DNA of 64,000 nt from Prolixibacter denitrificans (GTDB taxonomy: Bacteria > Bacteroidota > Bacteroidia > Bacteroidales > Prolixibacteraceae), in assembly GCF_003014495.1 (NCBI RefSeq), contig NZ_PYGC01000008.1:62001-126000 (forward strand). The letters are read 5' to 3'. The position numbers and the translations under genes are program-made. The notes under the pieces were generated by a model. That model did no database searches. It saw only the letters and a program-made list of their open reading frames with translations, and was not told the DNA's origin. Position 1 is the stretch's first letter; each line of letters opens with the position of its first letter. This document shows, one piece after another, positions 15,972-25,508 of the stretch.

Positions 15972-18440
15972 ATGTTCCAAACAAAATCCAGGTCCGGTGT
16001 GACCGTGCTTTTCTTGTTGTTCCTATTGATGATTACAGCGACTGTCTCGGGACAAAACCTGAAATTGAAGGTTGAAGGTTCTCCTGAATCTGGTTATGGC
16101 GTCGCGTTGTACGATGGAGCTAAAAAGTTGCTGGCTGATTCAGGAGCTTTTACACTGCATCTGTCTAATCTGGATTTAACTTCCGATACCACGCTCTATA
16201 ACTGGCGAGGTACTTCCTGGACCGGAAATGACAGTGTTGTCGAGCTGCAGAAGGAAACTTACATGAAAGCGCTCGATTCGAAACTGACTGTTAAAGTCAC
16301 CTACCAAATTGTTAATCCGCACATCGTAAAGAAGACAGTTGAGCTTTTCCAGCCCAGCATGCTTTCCATGTATTATACCCTCCGGGAAAACAACGTTCCT
16401 GCGCAACAGCCGAAAAAATACGTGACATTCGAGCAGGACAATTTTCCGGGAGGATTCATTCACGAACTTTTTCCATCGGCCGGATTTGTCACCGCTGATA
16501 ACATGACCGTCGGCTTTCTGACCGATGCAGGATATAAAAATCAGTTTACACGTACAACACGACGCCGGTTCAGTGGACGTGGTGGCGGTTTTGTCGGGAT
16601 GCGCCAGCTTCCCGATCCAAGACTGTTTTCTACGGCTACACCTGAAGAGCGGGCTCAGGGGAAAGACTATGTACGTTTGACTTTTGGTGAGATGTTCAAT
16701 CTGAATGCCGGAACCGAAACCGTCTTACCGCTTCCGCAGAAATATGTTCGGGAGGGTAAGCTTTCGGTTTCCCGGAAGGATAGTTTGATTGTACTGAATT
16801 GTCAGGCCGGTGGTAAGGCTGGTATCCAAACGATGACGCCGATTGCCGGACAAAAAGTGTATACTATCTCCTTCAAGGTGAAAGGTAATTTGCCGGTGGC
16901 GCTCAAACTCTACCGGATGAAAAATGGTCAGCAAGGACCAGAGCTCGAACACGGAGTTAAGTACATCGATGCATTTCCGTCGAAGACGGACGAGTGGACA
17001 GAATTCAAAGGAAGCATCTTGGTTCCTTACATCGAAGGTGATAGTGTTTCAATGTTCATCGGAAACACGTCCGGAAAAGCCGGGACGATGCAAATCAAGG
17101 ATTTGGCGATTGCCGAAAATCATCCGGCTATTCAGCCCTATAACATTCTTCCGCTGGGGAAAAAGGAAACGAAAACCACCTACATTTTTGTCGAACCGTG
17201 GAAATCTCATCGCAATTTCATGATTGATTCGCAATCGAGGCTAGCGGAAGGAAAAGGCTTCAAAGGCTCGTTGATTGAAAAGATGTTGTATGCGAATGCC
17301 AACATGCTGACCTGGATTACTTCCGTGCATGATTTTACTCCGTTCAGTGTGCCGAATATGAATTATTCGCCCGACATGTACAACCGGGATTCGTTCTGGA
17401 CGACTGTGGCGACTCATAATAAAAAACTGAACCTGGCTATCTGGAATCAGTGGGCTAAAACGCAAACTCCCGATGGTGCTATCGGAACTATCATTACGCC
17501 CTACATGGGCTCGGTGGAAGCCAAGGACAATGAAGCGACTATCGAGTGGTTGGTTTGGGCGCTGGTGAATCAACGTCGGTACGGAGTTCAGCTTCCAAAA
17601 GATAAAATTGACAAAGCCGTGTCGTTTGTGCTCAACTCGTTTGATAAGAACCGTGATGGTATTTGTGAATCGCATTTCTCGATGAGCCAGATTGACGTGT
17701 GTGACTATGTGCCGAAAACTGATCGTTTGGCGGTGAACCAGGGAATGTTCGCGGTAGCATTGCACACGATTAAGGCTATGGGATATGATATTTCAGATGA
17801 ATACCTGAACAAGGCGGAATCGGAATACCGGAAATTCTACGACCCAAAACGGAAACATTTGCTATTCGACCGGGAATATCCCGATTTGATCTCGCTGACG
17901 GATTTGGTGCCTGAGTTTTTATCGCTCTGGCTGTTCGATCACCCCATGTTAACGGATGAGATGGTGAACAACCAGTTGAACGAGATGCCGTATCTGAATA
18001 AAGTTCCCAATTCTCCGCATCCGGAGATGGGCACGACTGCACCCATTTTGGTGCGCCTCACACATGATGCAAAAGGTTATTCCTATATGACTTCCGATTA
18101 TCAGCCTTTCGGCGAATTTGGAAAAGCAAATTATGCAGACCACTCCCGCGATGGTTTTTATTACAACGGCGGAAGCTGGATGCGGGCAGAGTACTGCGCC
18201 TATGTGGTAGGCTTGAAACATGGCTGGCCCAAGGCAAAGGAAATGATGGAAAACCGGGCTTGGGCGGAAATCAATCTGAACCCAAAATGGCCTTTTAGCA
18301 AGGAATTTATTCCAACCCATTGGAAAAATACCGATGAATGGTGGCTTTCAACAAGGGGACTCAGTTGGAACGTGTTCATCCTGATGGCTGACGAAGTCGC
18401 GGGACTACGCACTCCTGATATGGATCCCGACTATAAATAA
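15972..18440 (+). CDS. Unassigned exported protein with six-hairpin glycosidase-like C-terminal half
   Basis: An 822-residue protein with a signal peptide ending near TVSGQ (residue 27). I cannot place it in a named family. The N-terminal 430 residues look mostly beta (alternating strands, with a carbohydrate-binding-like segment about 255-390). From about 435 to the end, regularly spaced helices and aromatic motifs such as YNRDSFWTTVATHN, VEAKDNEATIEWLVWAL and HSRDGFYYNGGSW recall (alpha/alpha)6-barrel glycosidases of the GH15/GH37/GH63 type. The Asp in NRDSFW and the acidic residues in EAKDNEAT are candidate catalytic residues. It is first in the PUL 1 operon, directly before susC, so a glycan-cleaving role is likely but inferred. 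Confidence 0.7.
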   Translation: MFQTKSRSGVTVLFLLFLLMITATVSGQNLKLKVEGSPESGYGVALYDGAKKLLADSGAFTLHLSNLDLTSDTTLYNWRGTSWTGNDSVVELQKETYMKALDSKLTVKVTYQIVNPHIVKKTVELFQPSMLSMYYTLRENNVPAQQPKKYVTFEQDNFPGGFIHELFPSAGFVTADNMTVGFLTDAGYKNQFTRTTRRRFSGRGGGFVGMRQLPDPRLFSTATPEERAQGKDYVRLTFGEMFNLNAGTETVLPLPQKYVREGKLSVSRKDSLIVLNCQAGGKAGIQTMTPIAGQKVYTISFKVKGNLPVALKLYRMKNGQQGPELEHGVKYIDAFPSKTDEWTEFKGSILVPYIEGDSVSMFIGNTSGKAGTMQIKDLAIAENHPAIQPYNILPLGKKETKTTYIFVEPWKSHRNFMIDSQSRLAEGKGFKGSLIEKMLYANANMLTWITSVHDFTPFSVPNMNYSPDMYNRDSFWTTVATHNKKLNLAIWNQWAKTQTPDGAIGTIITPYMGSVEAKDNEATIEWLVWALVNQRRYGVQLPKDKIDKAVSFVLNSFDKNRDGICESHFSMSQIDVCDYVPKTDRLAVNQGMFAVALHTIKAMGYDISDEYLNKAESEYRKFYDPKRKHLLFDREYPDLISLTDLVPEFLSLWLFDHPMLTDEMVNNQLNEMPYLNKVPNSPHPEMGTTAPILVRLTHDAKGYSYMTSDYQPFGEFGKANYADHSRDGFYYNGGSWMRAEYCAYVVGLKHGWPKAKEMMENRAWAEINLNPKWPFSKEFIPTHWKNTDEWWLSTRGLSWNVFILMADEVAGLRTPDMDPDYK

Positions 18441-18491
18441 TTGGATGTAATTAATGATGCTCAATCAATTAAATTTTTAAAGCTAACTTCT

Positions 18492-21400
18492 ATGAAAATC
18501 TTTTTTATCACAAGATTTAGAAGGGAAATACTTGGGCTTGTATTTCTTTTTATGACAGGGGCCGTGTTCGGCCAGGTCAACGTGACCGGTACGGTTACAG
18601 ATGAAAGCGGAACGACGCTTCCCGGAGTAACTGTAGTGGTTTCAGGAACGACCAATGGTAGCATTACCGATATGAATGGTAAGTATACCCTTCAGGTCGA
18701 AAATACCAACGTATCCCTCGATTTCTCTTTTGTGGGATACCAGAAACAGACTGTTCCGCTTGACGGAAAGACTGTTCTCAATGTCACGATGAAAGAGGAG
18801 AAGAAGCAAATCGACGAAGTGGTTGTTGTTGGTTATTCTGCACAGAAGAAAGCCACTCTTACCGGTGCGGTTTCTCCTGTTAATGTCTCCGATATTGACA
18901 AACGGAAAGTTGGAGATCTGTCACAGGCATTGCAGGGACAAATTGCCGGTGTACAAGTGACTTCCAGTACGGGTGCTCCCGGTGATAAAGTGAATATCCG
19001 TATCCGTGGTGAAGGAACTATCGGCAACAATAATCCACTTTATGTCATCGATGGTGTTCCTTCACGGGATATCAGTTTCCTCAATCCTTCGGATATTAAA
19101 TCGATGACGGTATTGAAAGATGCTTCGGCCGCTGCTATTTATGGTGCTCGTGCAGCGGGTGGTGTTATCGTGATCACAACTAAAGAAGGTGTAAAAGGGA
19201 AAAGTAGCCTGGATGTCAGTTATTACACTGGAATTCAGAAGGTGGCTCACCTTCCCCATATGCTGAACGCAACGCAGTACATGAATGTAGTGGAAGAGGC
19301 CTGGAATAACGCTGGTTATTCAGGAACCAATCCTTACACTGCCGATAAAGGACGCAGCGATTTTGCCAATACCAACTGGCTCGATGCACTGTTCGAACTG
19401 GGACATTCGCAGAATGCACAGGTGACAGCTACCGGTGGTAACCAGAAAGTGCAGTACCTGTTGTCTGCTAACTACTATGGGCAGGATGGAATCGTGGTGT
19501 ACAACAACGATAAGTATCAACGTATCAACTTCCGTTCGAATATCAACGTTAATCTGACTGAACGGTTGAAAATGGGTAGTAACCTGTTACTTTCGTACGT
19601 TACACAGGATGCTTTGTCATCGAAAGGTGATGAGCCGGGAATCATTCGTCACGCGATGATTCGTCCTCCGATTATCCCAATTTACAAGGACCCGAGCGAT
19701 CCTACTTGGTCAGCTCAGGATCCATTTACTGACCTGCCGTTCTACAAGAACAAGGATTCGTTTGAAAGCAATAAGTACGAATGGTCACAGAACCCTATTG
19801 CGTTGGCTTACTTCACCGACGATGTGCGGAGTTACTACAAAACATTTGGTAACCTGTATGCAGAGTATGCTTTCCTCGGTGATAAGTCGCTGAAATTCAA
19901 AACAAATTTAGGTATTGATCTGACCTTCTCTCACAATAAGCAGTTTAACCAAAACTTTGGTGACGACGATGGTAGTGGTAGCGCTCTCGATCAGGGATTG
20001 GGACGTGAAAACCGCCCGAGCACACTGAATGAAGACCGAGGTGAAGAAATTACTTTCACCTGGGACAATACGTTGAACTACGTGAAAGACCTGGGTAAGA
20101 ATTCTATCAACGCATTGGTCGGTAGCGAGTTCATTACCAATCACTCATCTTCCATCAGTGGTTCACGTGCACGTTACGATTATACCGGTAAAAACTTCCG
20201 CTATCTCGATTTCGGAGGTTCGCAGTATGACGTATGGAACGGAGGTTCTGCAGCTGAATGGGCACTGTTCTCATTATTTGGATCGGCAACGTATTCATAT
20301 GATAGCAAGTATATGGTAACCGCCAACTTCCGTGCTGATGCTTCTTCGCGCTTTGCGGAAAACAACCGTTGGGGTTATTTCCCGTCAGTTTCAGCCGGAT
20401 GGAAATTGTCGAATGAGAATTTCATGAAGGATTTAACCTGGTTGTCGGATTTGAAACTGAGAGCCAGTGTTGGACAGTTGGGTAACCAGGAAATTGATAA
20501 CTATGCTTATCTGACGCTGTTGAGAAAAAGTGGTGACAGCTACCTGATTTCGCGTTACGGAAACCCGGACCTGAAGTGGGAAACTACTACGCAGTACAAC
20601 TACGGTTTGGATTTGGGACTTCTGTCCAACAAAATCTATTTCACCGCGGACTACTTCATCAAGAATACAACTGATATTTTGTTGCCGATTACATTGCCGT
20701 CAATTGCAGGTGATGTATCTCCAACCTACGTGAATGCAGGTGCCGTTACCAACAAAGGTTTTGAGTTTGCTTTGACACTTCGTAACAGCGAACATCAGTT
20801 CAAATACAACATAAACCTGAATGTGGCGACCCTCAAAAATGAGGTAACGAAACTGCACCCGAACCTGCCGATGATTATCAACGCAGCCAGTAAAGGTGTA
20901 GCGCGTACCGTTGTTGGTCAGCCGCTGAATTCATACTACGGTTACGTGATGGAGGGAATCTATCAGAACACACAGGAAATTCAGGATCAACTTTACGGAA
21001 CAGCTAATCCTACAGCGCAGCCGGGTGATATCCGGTTCAAGGATTTGAATGGCGATGGTATTATCAACGATAAAGACCGGACGTTCATCGGAAACTCCAT
21101 TCCGAAACTGACTTATGGAATGAACCTGACTGGTGAATACAAAGGCTTCGACTTGTCTCTGTTGTTCCAGGGAGTGCACGGTGTTGACCGTTACAATGAT
21201 GGTAAGAAGATTGTCGACTACGATACCCGTCCGTTCAACTACACGACCCGCGTATTGAGTGCATGGCACGGCGAAGGTACCAGCAATACCATTCCGCGTG
21301 TAAGCTTCACAGATAACGGTAGTAGCAAAATTTCCAGTGTATTCGTTGAGGATGCTTCTTATTTCCGTCTGAAAAACGTGGAACTGGGTTACACATTCAA

Positions 21401-21575
21401 ACAGTTGATGCAGCGTTCGAATACCTTCAAAAACCTGCGTGCTTACGTCTCTGCTCAGAATGTATTCACCATTACCGATTACACCGGTCTCGATCCGGAA
21501 TCGACCGATTTGATTGACATGGGAACTTACCCGCAATCAAGAGCTTTCATTCTTGGTGTTGATGTGAAATTTTAA
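18492..21575 (+). CDS. SusC-like TonB-dependent outer-membrane transporter (PUL 1)
   Basis: A 1027-residue protein. A signal peptide (about 1-28) is followed by a carboxypeptidase-like regulatory domain (VTGTVTDESGTTLPGV, about 30-115), the TonB-box/plug region (IDEVVVVGYSAQKKATLTGA, then IRIRGEGTIGNNNPLYVIDG and TVLKDASAAAIYGARAAGGVI) and a 22-strand barrel typical of SusC/RagA. The C-terminus ends in VDVKF, the usual aromatic beta-signal. It imports oligosaccharides together with the SusD lid encoded next. I chose the ATG at 18492, at the start of the signal peptide; a TTG at 18441 abuts the upstream stop codon and would add 17 unlikely residues. Confidence 0.96.
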   Translation: MKIFFITRFRREILGLVFLFMTGAVFGQVNVTGTVTDESGTTLPGVTVVVSGTTNGSITDMNGKYTLQVENTNVSLDFSFVGYQKQTVPLDGKTVLNVTMKEEKKQIDEVVVVGYSAQKKATLTGAVSPVNVSDIDKRKVGDLSQALQGQIAGVQVTSSTGAPGDKVNIRIRGEGTIGNNNPLYVIDGVPSRDISFLNPSDIKSMTVLKDASAAAIYGARAAGGVIVITTKEGVKGKSSLDVSYYTGIQKVAHLPHMLNATQYMNVVEEAWNNAGYSGTNPYTADKGRSDFANTNWLDALFELGHSQNAQVTATGGNQKVQYLLSANYYGQDGIVVYNNDKYQRINFRSNINVNLTERLKMGSNLLLSYVTQDALSSKGDEPGIIRHAMIRPPIIPIYKDPSDPTWSAQDPFTDLPFYKNKDSFESNKYEWSQNPIALAYFTDDVRSYYKTFGNLYAEYAFLGDKSLKFKTNLGIDLTFSHNKQFNQNFGDDDGSGSALDQGLGRENRPSTLNEDRGEEITFTWDNTLNYVKDLGKNSINALVGSEFITNHSSSISGSRARYDYTGKNFRYLDFGGSQYDVWNGGSAAEWALFSLFGSATYSYDSKYMVTANFRADASSRFAENNRWGYFPSVSAGWKLSNENFMKDLTWLSDLKLRASVGQLGNQEIDNYAYLTLLRKSGDSYLISRYGNPDLKWETTTQYNYGLDLGLLSNKIYFTADYFIKNTTDILLPITLPSIAGDVSPTYVNAGAVTNKGFEFALTLRNSEHQFKYNINLNVATLKNEVTKLHPNLPMIINAASKGVARTVVGQPLNSYYGYVMEGIYQNTQEIQDQLYGTANPTAQPGDIRFKDLNGDGIINDKDRTFIGNSIPKLTYGMNLTGEYKGFDLSLLFQGVHGVDRYNDGKKIVDYDTRPFNYTTRVLSAWHGEGTSNTIPRVSFTDNGSSKISSVFVEDASYFRLKNVELGYTFKQLMQRSNTFKNLRAYVSAQNVFTITDYTGLDPESTDLIDMGTYPQSRAFILGVDVKF

Positions 21576-21601
21576 TGTCCCAGCTAAAAAAATTCAGTAA
21601 A

Positions 21602-23089
21602 ATGAGAAAAATATATATGATACTGGTTGCATCAACTTTACTGTTGTTCACCGGTTGCGACAAATATCTCTACAAGGAACCCATCGGGTTGATAACACCC
21701 GACCAGGTAGATACCTCACCAACCGAAAGTGCGGTGGAATATTCAGTCTTTACTTCGTACCAATTGCTTTCCAGTACCCTGAATATTATTGGGCAATGGG
21801 GCTGGGATGACGGAACTGTTCTTCGCAACGATTTTATCCTGAGTGATATCGCTTCGGATGACATGCAGAAGAAATGGAATCCGGATGGTGACCAGGCCTG
21901 GATGGATCAAATTGATCATTTCAATTTTACTTCAGACAATGGTGGTTTTAACGGGCAGTGGGCTTATGATTATGACGGTATTTCCCGTGCCAATCGGGCT
22001 ATCAGTTACCTGACCAATGATGAGTTGATGAGTAAACTGACTATGGACAGTAACCTGAAAAACCGTTTGCTGGGTGAGGTTTACTTCCTGAGAGCTTTCT
22101 ACTACTTCGATTTGGTTAATAATTTCGGAGACGTTCCGCTGTTGCTGAAGCCGCTGGAAAGTTTCTCTGAAGCGTATGATGTAGCCGTTCGTACACCGAA
22201 AGCTCAGGTGATGGACCAAATTCGTGCTGACCTGGCTCAGGCTGTTACATTGCTGCCTAACAGCAAATATTCTGATGATAGTCAGCCATGGCGTGCGTCA
22301 AAAGGTGCTGCTATTGCCATGCAGGCAAAAGTAGAGCTGTATACCGAAAATTGGCAGAAAGTGCTGGATTACGTCAATCAGTTGGATGGCCTTGGTTTCT
22401 ATTCGCTCGATGATAATTACTTCGACAACTTCCAGGTTGAGAAAGAGTTCACTGACAACGAGGTGATCTTTGCTTACGACCATGAAAGTAATACAGTTCC
22501 GAGATCAGGTAACGGTTTGTGTGCATTACTGGGATGGGGCTTTGTAGCACCTGAACAGAACTTTATTGATGAATTTGAGCCGAACGATCCGCGTCTACTC
22601 TATACGGTCGACGTAGACAATCAGGCCGTTTACAAATTGATGGGTGAAACCAATACGGATAACAAAGGAAATGACGATTCGCCCAGTAACAAGATTTACA
22701 TCCGGTATGCTGATGTAATGCTTTGGAAAGCGGAAGCCGATATCAATCTGGGAAACTACTCCGAAGCCATTGGTATCATCAATCAAGTCAGGGCACGGGC
22801 ACGGAATTCTGTTGCTATCGACGGAACTACACCTCCGGCAGGTACCTTGCCTGATCGCGATGTGAATTCAACTGACAAGGCTCAGATTATGGGTTGGTTG
22901 CGTCACGAGCGCCGTGTGGAGCTTGGCTTTGAATCACAGCGCTTCAATGACTTGAAACGTTGGGGAATTGCCAAAGATGTACTGGATGCACAGGGTCAAA
23001 ACTTCCAGGATAATAACTATCTCTATCCAATTCCACAGCGTGAAATTGATAAATCAGGTGGTACTATTACCCAGAACCCGGGTTATTAA
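21602..23089 (+). CDS. SusD-like glycan-binding surface lipoprotein (PUL 1)
   Basis: A 495-residue lipoprotein (signal MRKIYMILVAS, lipobox LLFTGC, mature N-terminus at the Cys). SusD/RagB features are the N-terminal SusD-like domain with TPR-type helices (LRAFYYFDLVNNFGDVPLL), YIRYADVMLWKAEADINLGN, and the C-terminal LRHERRVELGFESQRFNDLKRWG and YPIPQREIDKSGG. It caps the SusC barrel on the cell surface. An alternative ATG at 21575 overlaps the susC stop (TAATG) and would allow translational coupling; the ATG at 21602 gives a more typical lipoprotein signal. A terminator-like hairpin follows. Confidence 0.95.
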   Translation: MRKIYMILVASTLLLFTGCDKYLYKEPIGLITPDQVDTSPTESAVEYSVFTSYQLLSSTLNIIGQWGWDDGTVLRNDFILSDIASDDMQKKWNPDGDQAWMDQIDHFNFTSDNGGFNGQWAYDYDGISRANRAISYLTNDELMSKLTMDSNLKNRLLGEVYFLRAFYYFDLVNNFGDVPLLLKPLESFSEAYDVAVRTPKAQVMDQIRADLAQAVTLLPNSKYSDDSQPWRASKGAAIAMQAKVELYTENWQKVLDYVNQLDGLGFYSLDDNYFDNFQVEKEFTDNEVIFAYDHESNTVPRSGNGLCALLGWGFVAPEQNFIDEFEPNDPRLLYTVDVDNQAVYKLMGETNTDNKGNDDSPSNKIYIRYADVMLWKAEADINLGNYSEAIGIINQVRARARNSVAIDGTTPPAGTLPDRDVNSTDKAQIMGWLRHERRVELGFESQRFNDLKRWGIAKDVLDAQGQNFQDNNYLYPIPQREIDKSGGTITQNPGY

Positions 23090-23118
23090 TGCTTAACAGA
23101 TAATAGATAAAGGAAACA

Positions 23119-23164
23119 GGATGCCCCATAGTTTATGTCGGATATTCGGGGCATCCTTGTTTTC
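23119..23164 (+). terminator. Intrinsic terminator after susD of PUL 1
   Basis: Perfect 9-base arms GGATGCCCC (23119-23127) and GGGGCATCC (23148-23156), then TTGTTTT. It separates the highly expressed susCD part from the downstream GH130/MFS genes, which lie only 34 bases further on and presumably rely on read-through or a weak internal promoter. Confidence 0.75.
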
Positions 23165-23197
23165 AAATTCCGCTAAGAAAAAGACAAAAAGCTAGTT

Positions 23198-24241
23198 ATG
23201 GATATGGCAAAGAGATTCGCCGGGAACCCGATCTTGCGCCCCGGTGATCTGAAACCGAGCAGGGAAGGATTGAAAATTGAATGCTTGCTCAATCCGGGAG
23301 TGTTCCGGTACGATGGAAAGATATGGATGTTGCTTCGGGTAGCCGAACGTCCTGAGCAGAAGGAAGGATTCACTACTTTCCCTGTTTACAGTGAAGATGG
23401 TGAGCTGCAGATTATGGAGTTCAAGAATGATGACCCGGATCTCGATTTGTCCGATCCCCGGGTTATCAGCTATCAGGGACAAGATTATCTGACAACGATT
23501 TCGCACTTGCGCCTGGTTTGCAGTGACGATGGCGTCCATTTTCATGAACCAGAAGGATATCCTTTGCTCACCGGAAAGGGAATTCACGAATCTTACGGAA
23601 TTGAAGACTGTCGGGTATCGCAAATAGACGACACCTACCATTTGACTTACACTGCCGTTTCACATTTGGGTGTAGGAGTAGGGCTCAGGACAACCAAAGA
23701 CTGGAGAGAATTCGAACATCACGGGATGATATTTCCTGCGCACAATAAGGACAGTGCCATTTTCGAAGAAAAGATTAACGGTCGTTATTATGCGTTTCAT
23801 CGTCCCAGCAGTCCTGAATTAGGAGGAAACTATATCTGGTTAGCCAGTTCGCCGGATGGTGATCACTGGGGAAATCATCAGTGTATTGCACAAACACGGA
23901 AAGGAAAGTGGGACAGTGTGCGCATTGGTGCAGGTGCCGCTCCCATTCGCACGGACGAAGGCTGGCTGGAAATCTATCATGGAGCCAACGAGGACAACCA
24001 GTATTGCCTGGGTGCTTTGTTGCTGGATATTGACGATCCGTCGAAAGTGCTGGCCCGTTCCGAAGAGCCCATCATGATGCCGGCAGAAGAATATGAAAAG
24101 ACCGGATTTTTCGGCAATGTCATTTTTACCAACGGCCATCTGGTAGATGGTGATGAAATTACCATGTATTACGGTGCGGCCGATGAAGTGATTTGCGGTG
24201 CAAAATTCTCTGTCAAAGAGATTTTGAAATCACTGCATTAG
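23198..24241 (+). CDS. GH130 beta-mannoside phosphorylase or hydrolase
   Basis: A 347-residue protein of the usual GH130 length, without a signal peptide, so cytoplasmic. It is a five-bladed propeller enzyme. FAGNPILRPGD at the start, HESYGIEDCRVSQIDD (the ED-x-R motif carrying the proposed catalytic Asp; most members have EDPR), KDSAIFEEKINGRYYAFHRP and GAGAAPIRTDEGWLEIYHGA are the family blocks. GH130 enzymes phosphorolyse beta-1,4- or beta-1,2-linked mannosides to mannose-1-phosphate, and a subset hydrolyses beta-1,2-mannosides. Cytoplasmic location and an adjacent permease favour phosphorolysis, but the linkage cannot be told here. A start at the ATG 23204 is also possible. Confidence 0.9.
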   Translation: MDMAKRFAGNPILRPGDLKPSREGLKIECLLNPGVFRYDGKIWMLLRVAERPEQKEGFTTFPVYSEDGELQIMEFKNDDPDLDLSDPRVISYQGQDYLTTISHLRLVCSDDGVHFHEPEGYPLLTGKGIHESYGIEDCRVSQIDDTYHLTYTAVSHLGVGVGLRTTKDWREFEHHGMIFPAHNKDSAIFEEKINGRYYAFHRPSSPELGGNYIWLASSPDGDHWGNHQCIAQTRKGKWDSVRIGAGAAPIRTDEGWLEIYHGANEDNQYCLGALLLDIDDPSKVLARSEEPIMMPAEEYEKTGFFGNVIFTNGHLVDGDEITMYYGAADEVICGAKFSVKEILKSLH

Positions 24242-24269
24242 AAAAACGAATGATCTCAACTGAGGAATT

Positions 24270-25505
24270 ATGCTGAATAAACTGGTTAACGAATACCGCG
24301 TGTTTAATAACTATCCCAAGGGCATGCGGATACTACTGATTACGAATTTAATCTATTCGCTGGTACTGCCGATTATCGAGATGTTTATCGGTGCCTATAT
24401 CATGCGAAATTCGCACGAAGCCAAGCTGGTGGTTATCTTTCAGCTGGCACTTTATTCCGGTATTCCGTTAACCTTTGCCATCAACGGATTTCTTCTCCGG
24501 AAGATAAAAATCGCATGGCTTTATTCATTTGGAATGCTGCTAAGCGGCGTTTCTATGTCGGCCATGATGATGCTCCATGAGCTGGATGCGACCGGTATTG
24601 GTGTCGCTGGATTGATCATGGGACTATCCTACGGTTTCTTCTGGGCCAACCGTGATTTTCTGGCGCTGGAGACAACCGACGATAATAACCGTAACTACTA
24701 CTACGGGCTTGAATCATTTTTCTATACGCTGACTGGGGTGATTGTACCTTATGTAGTTGGTGTATTTATTGGGGCCACCGATGAACATCACTGGTTTGGA
24801 GGGAATACCAACATGGCGTACCGGATCGTTACGGCGTCGGTCTTCCTGTTGACGATTATCTCTTCCATTGTGGTTCACCGGGGTAACTTTGTTAACCCAA
24901 AACAAGAACGTTTTCTCTATTTCCGGTTTCACGTTCTCTGGCGAAAAATGCTGGGGCTGGCGTCACTGAAAGGATTAGCGCAGGGGTACATTGTTACAGC
25001 TCCGGCTATGTTAATCATGAAGCTGGTTGGGAACGAAGACGTATTGGGAACCGTGCAGGCTATTGGAGCCATTTTTTCTGCGATTGTCCTCTATCTTATC
25101 GGACGAATGGCGAAACCGAAGCACCGTATTTATATATTTTCGTTTGGGTTGCTGTTATTTGCTACCGGAAGTTTCATTAATGCAGGACTTTATTCCTCGC
25201 TGGGTGTGATACTTTTCATGTTGTGTCTGGTAATGGCTCGCCCATTGTTGGATGTGGCCTATTTCCCGATTCAGTTGAAGGTAATCGATACGGTAGCAGC
25301 TATTGAAAAACGAAACCAATTTACGTATATTCTGAATCACGAGTTGGGATTGTATGTAGGACGTTTGATCGGATGTGGACTTTTCATTCTGATGGCAACC
25401 TACATCGGTGAAGATTTTGCGTTGAAATATGCGCTGGTGATTATCGGTTTGTTGCAGTTATTGTCCATTTTCGTTGCACAGAATATCATCAAATCAAAAT
25501 ACTAA
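24270..25505 (+). CDS. MFS transporter, probable oligosaccharide permease of PUL 1
   Basis: A 411-residue inner-membrane protein with about twelve hydrophobic segments and a central charged loop (about 205-225, VNPKQERFLYFRF). The general MFS layout is clear, while the classical loop 2-3 motif is weak. ANRDFLALETTDDNNRNYYYGLESFF is a distinctive conserved-looking segment. It lies 28 bases after the GH130 gene and 3 bases before the next gene, so it is almost certainly co-transcribed. Its likely role is to deliver the GH130 substrate to the cytoplasm. Confidence 0.85.
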   Translation: MLNKLVNEYRVFNNYPKGMRILLITNLIYSLVLPIIEMFIGAYIMRNSHEAKLVVIFQLALYSGIPLTFAINGFLLRKIKIAWLYSFGMLLSGVSMSAMMMLHELDATGIGVAGLIMGLSYGFFWANRDFLALETTDDNNRNYYYGLESFFYTLTGVIVPYVVGVFIGATDEHHWFGGNTNMAYRIVTASVFLLTIISSIVVHRGNFVNPKQERFLYFRFHVLWRKMLGLASLKGLAQGYIVTAPAMLIMKLVGNEDVLGTVQAIGAIFSAIVLYLIGRMAKPKHRIYIFSFGLLLFATGSFINAGLYSSLGVILFMLCLVMARPLLDVAYFPIQLKVIDTVAAIEKRNQFTYILNHELGLYVGRLIGCGLFILMATYIGEDFALKYALVIIGLLQLLSIFVAQNIIKSKY

Positions 25506-25508
25506 ACC

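Noticed and set aside
18441-18491. TTG start for susC directly at the upstream stop codon
   Set aside because: It would place 17 mixed residues before a good signal peptide; the ATG at 18492 is better.
20931-21536. Antisense frame of 201 codons within susC of PUL 1
   Set aside because: The plus-strand frame encodes the conserved SusC barrel end, and the antisense frame has no start context or family.
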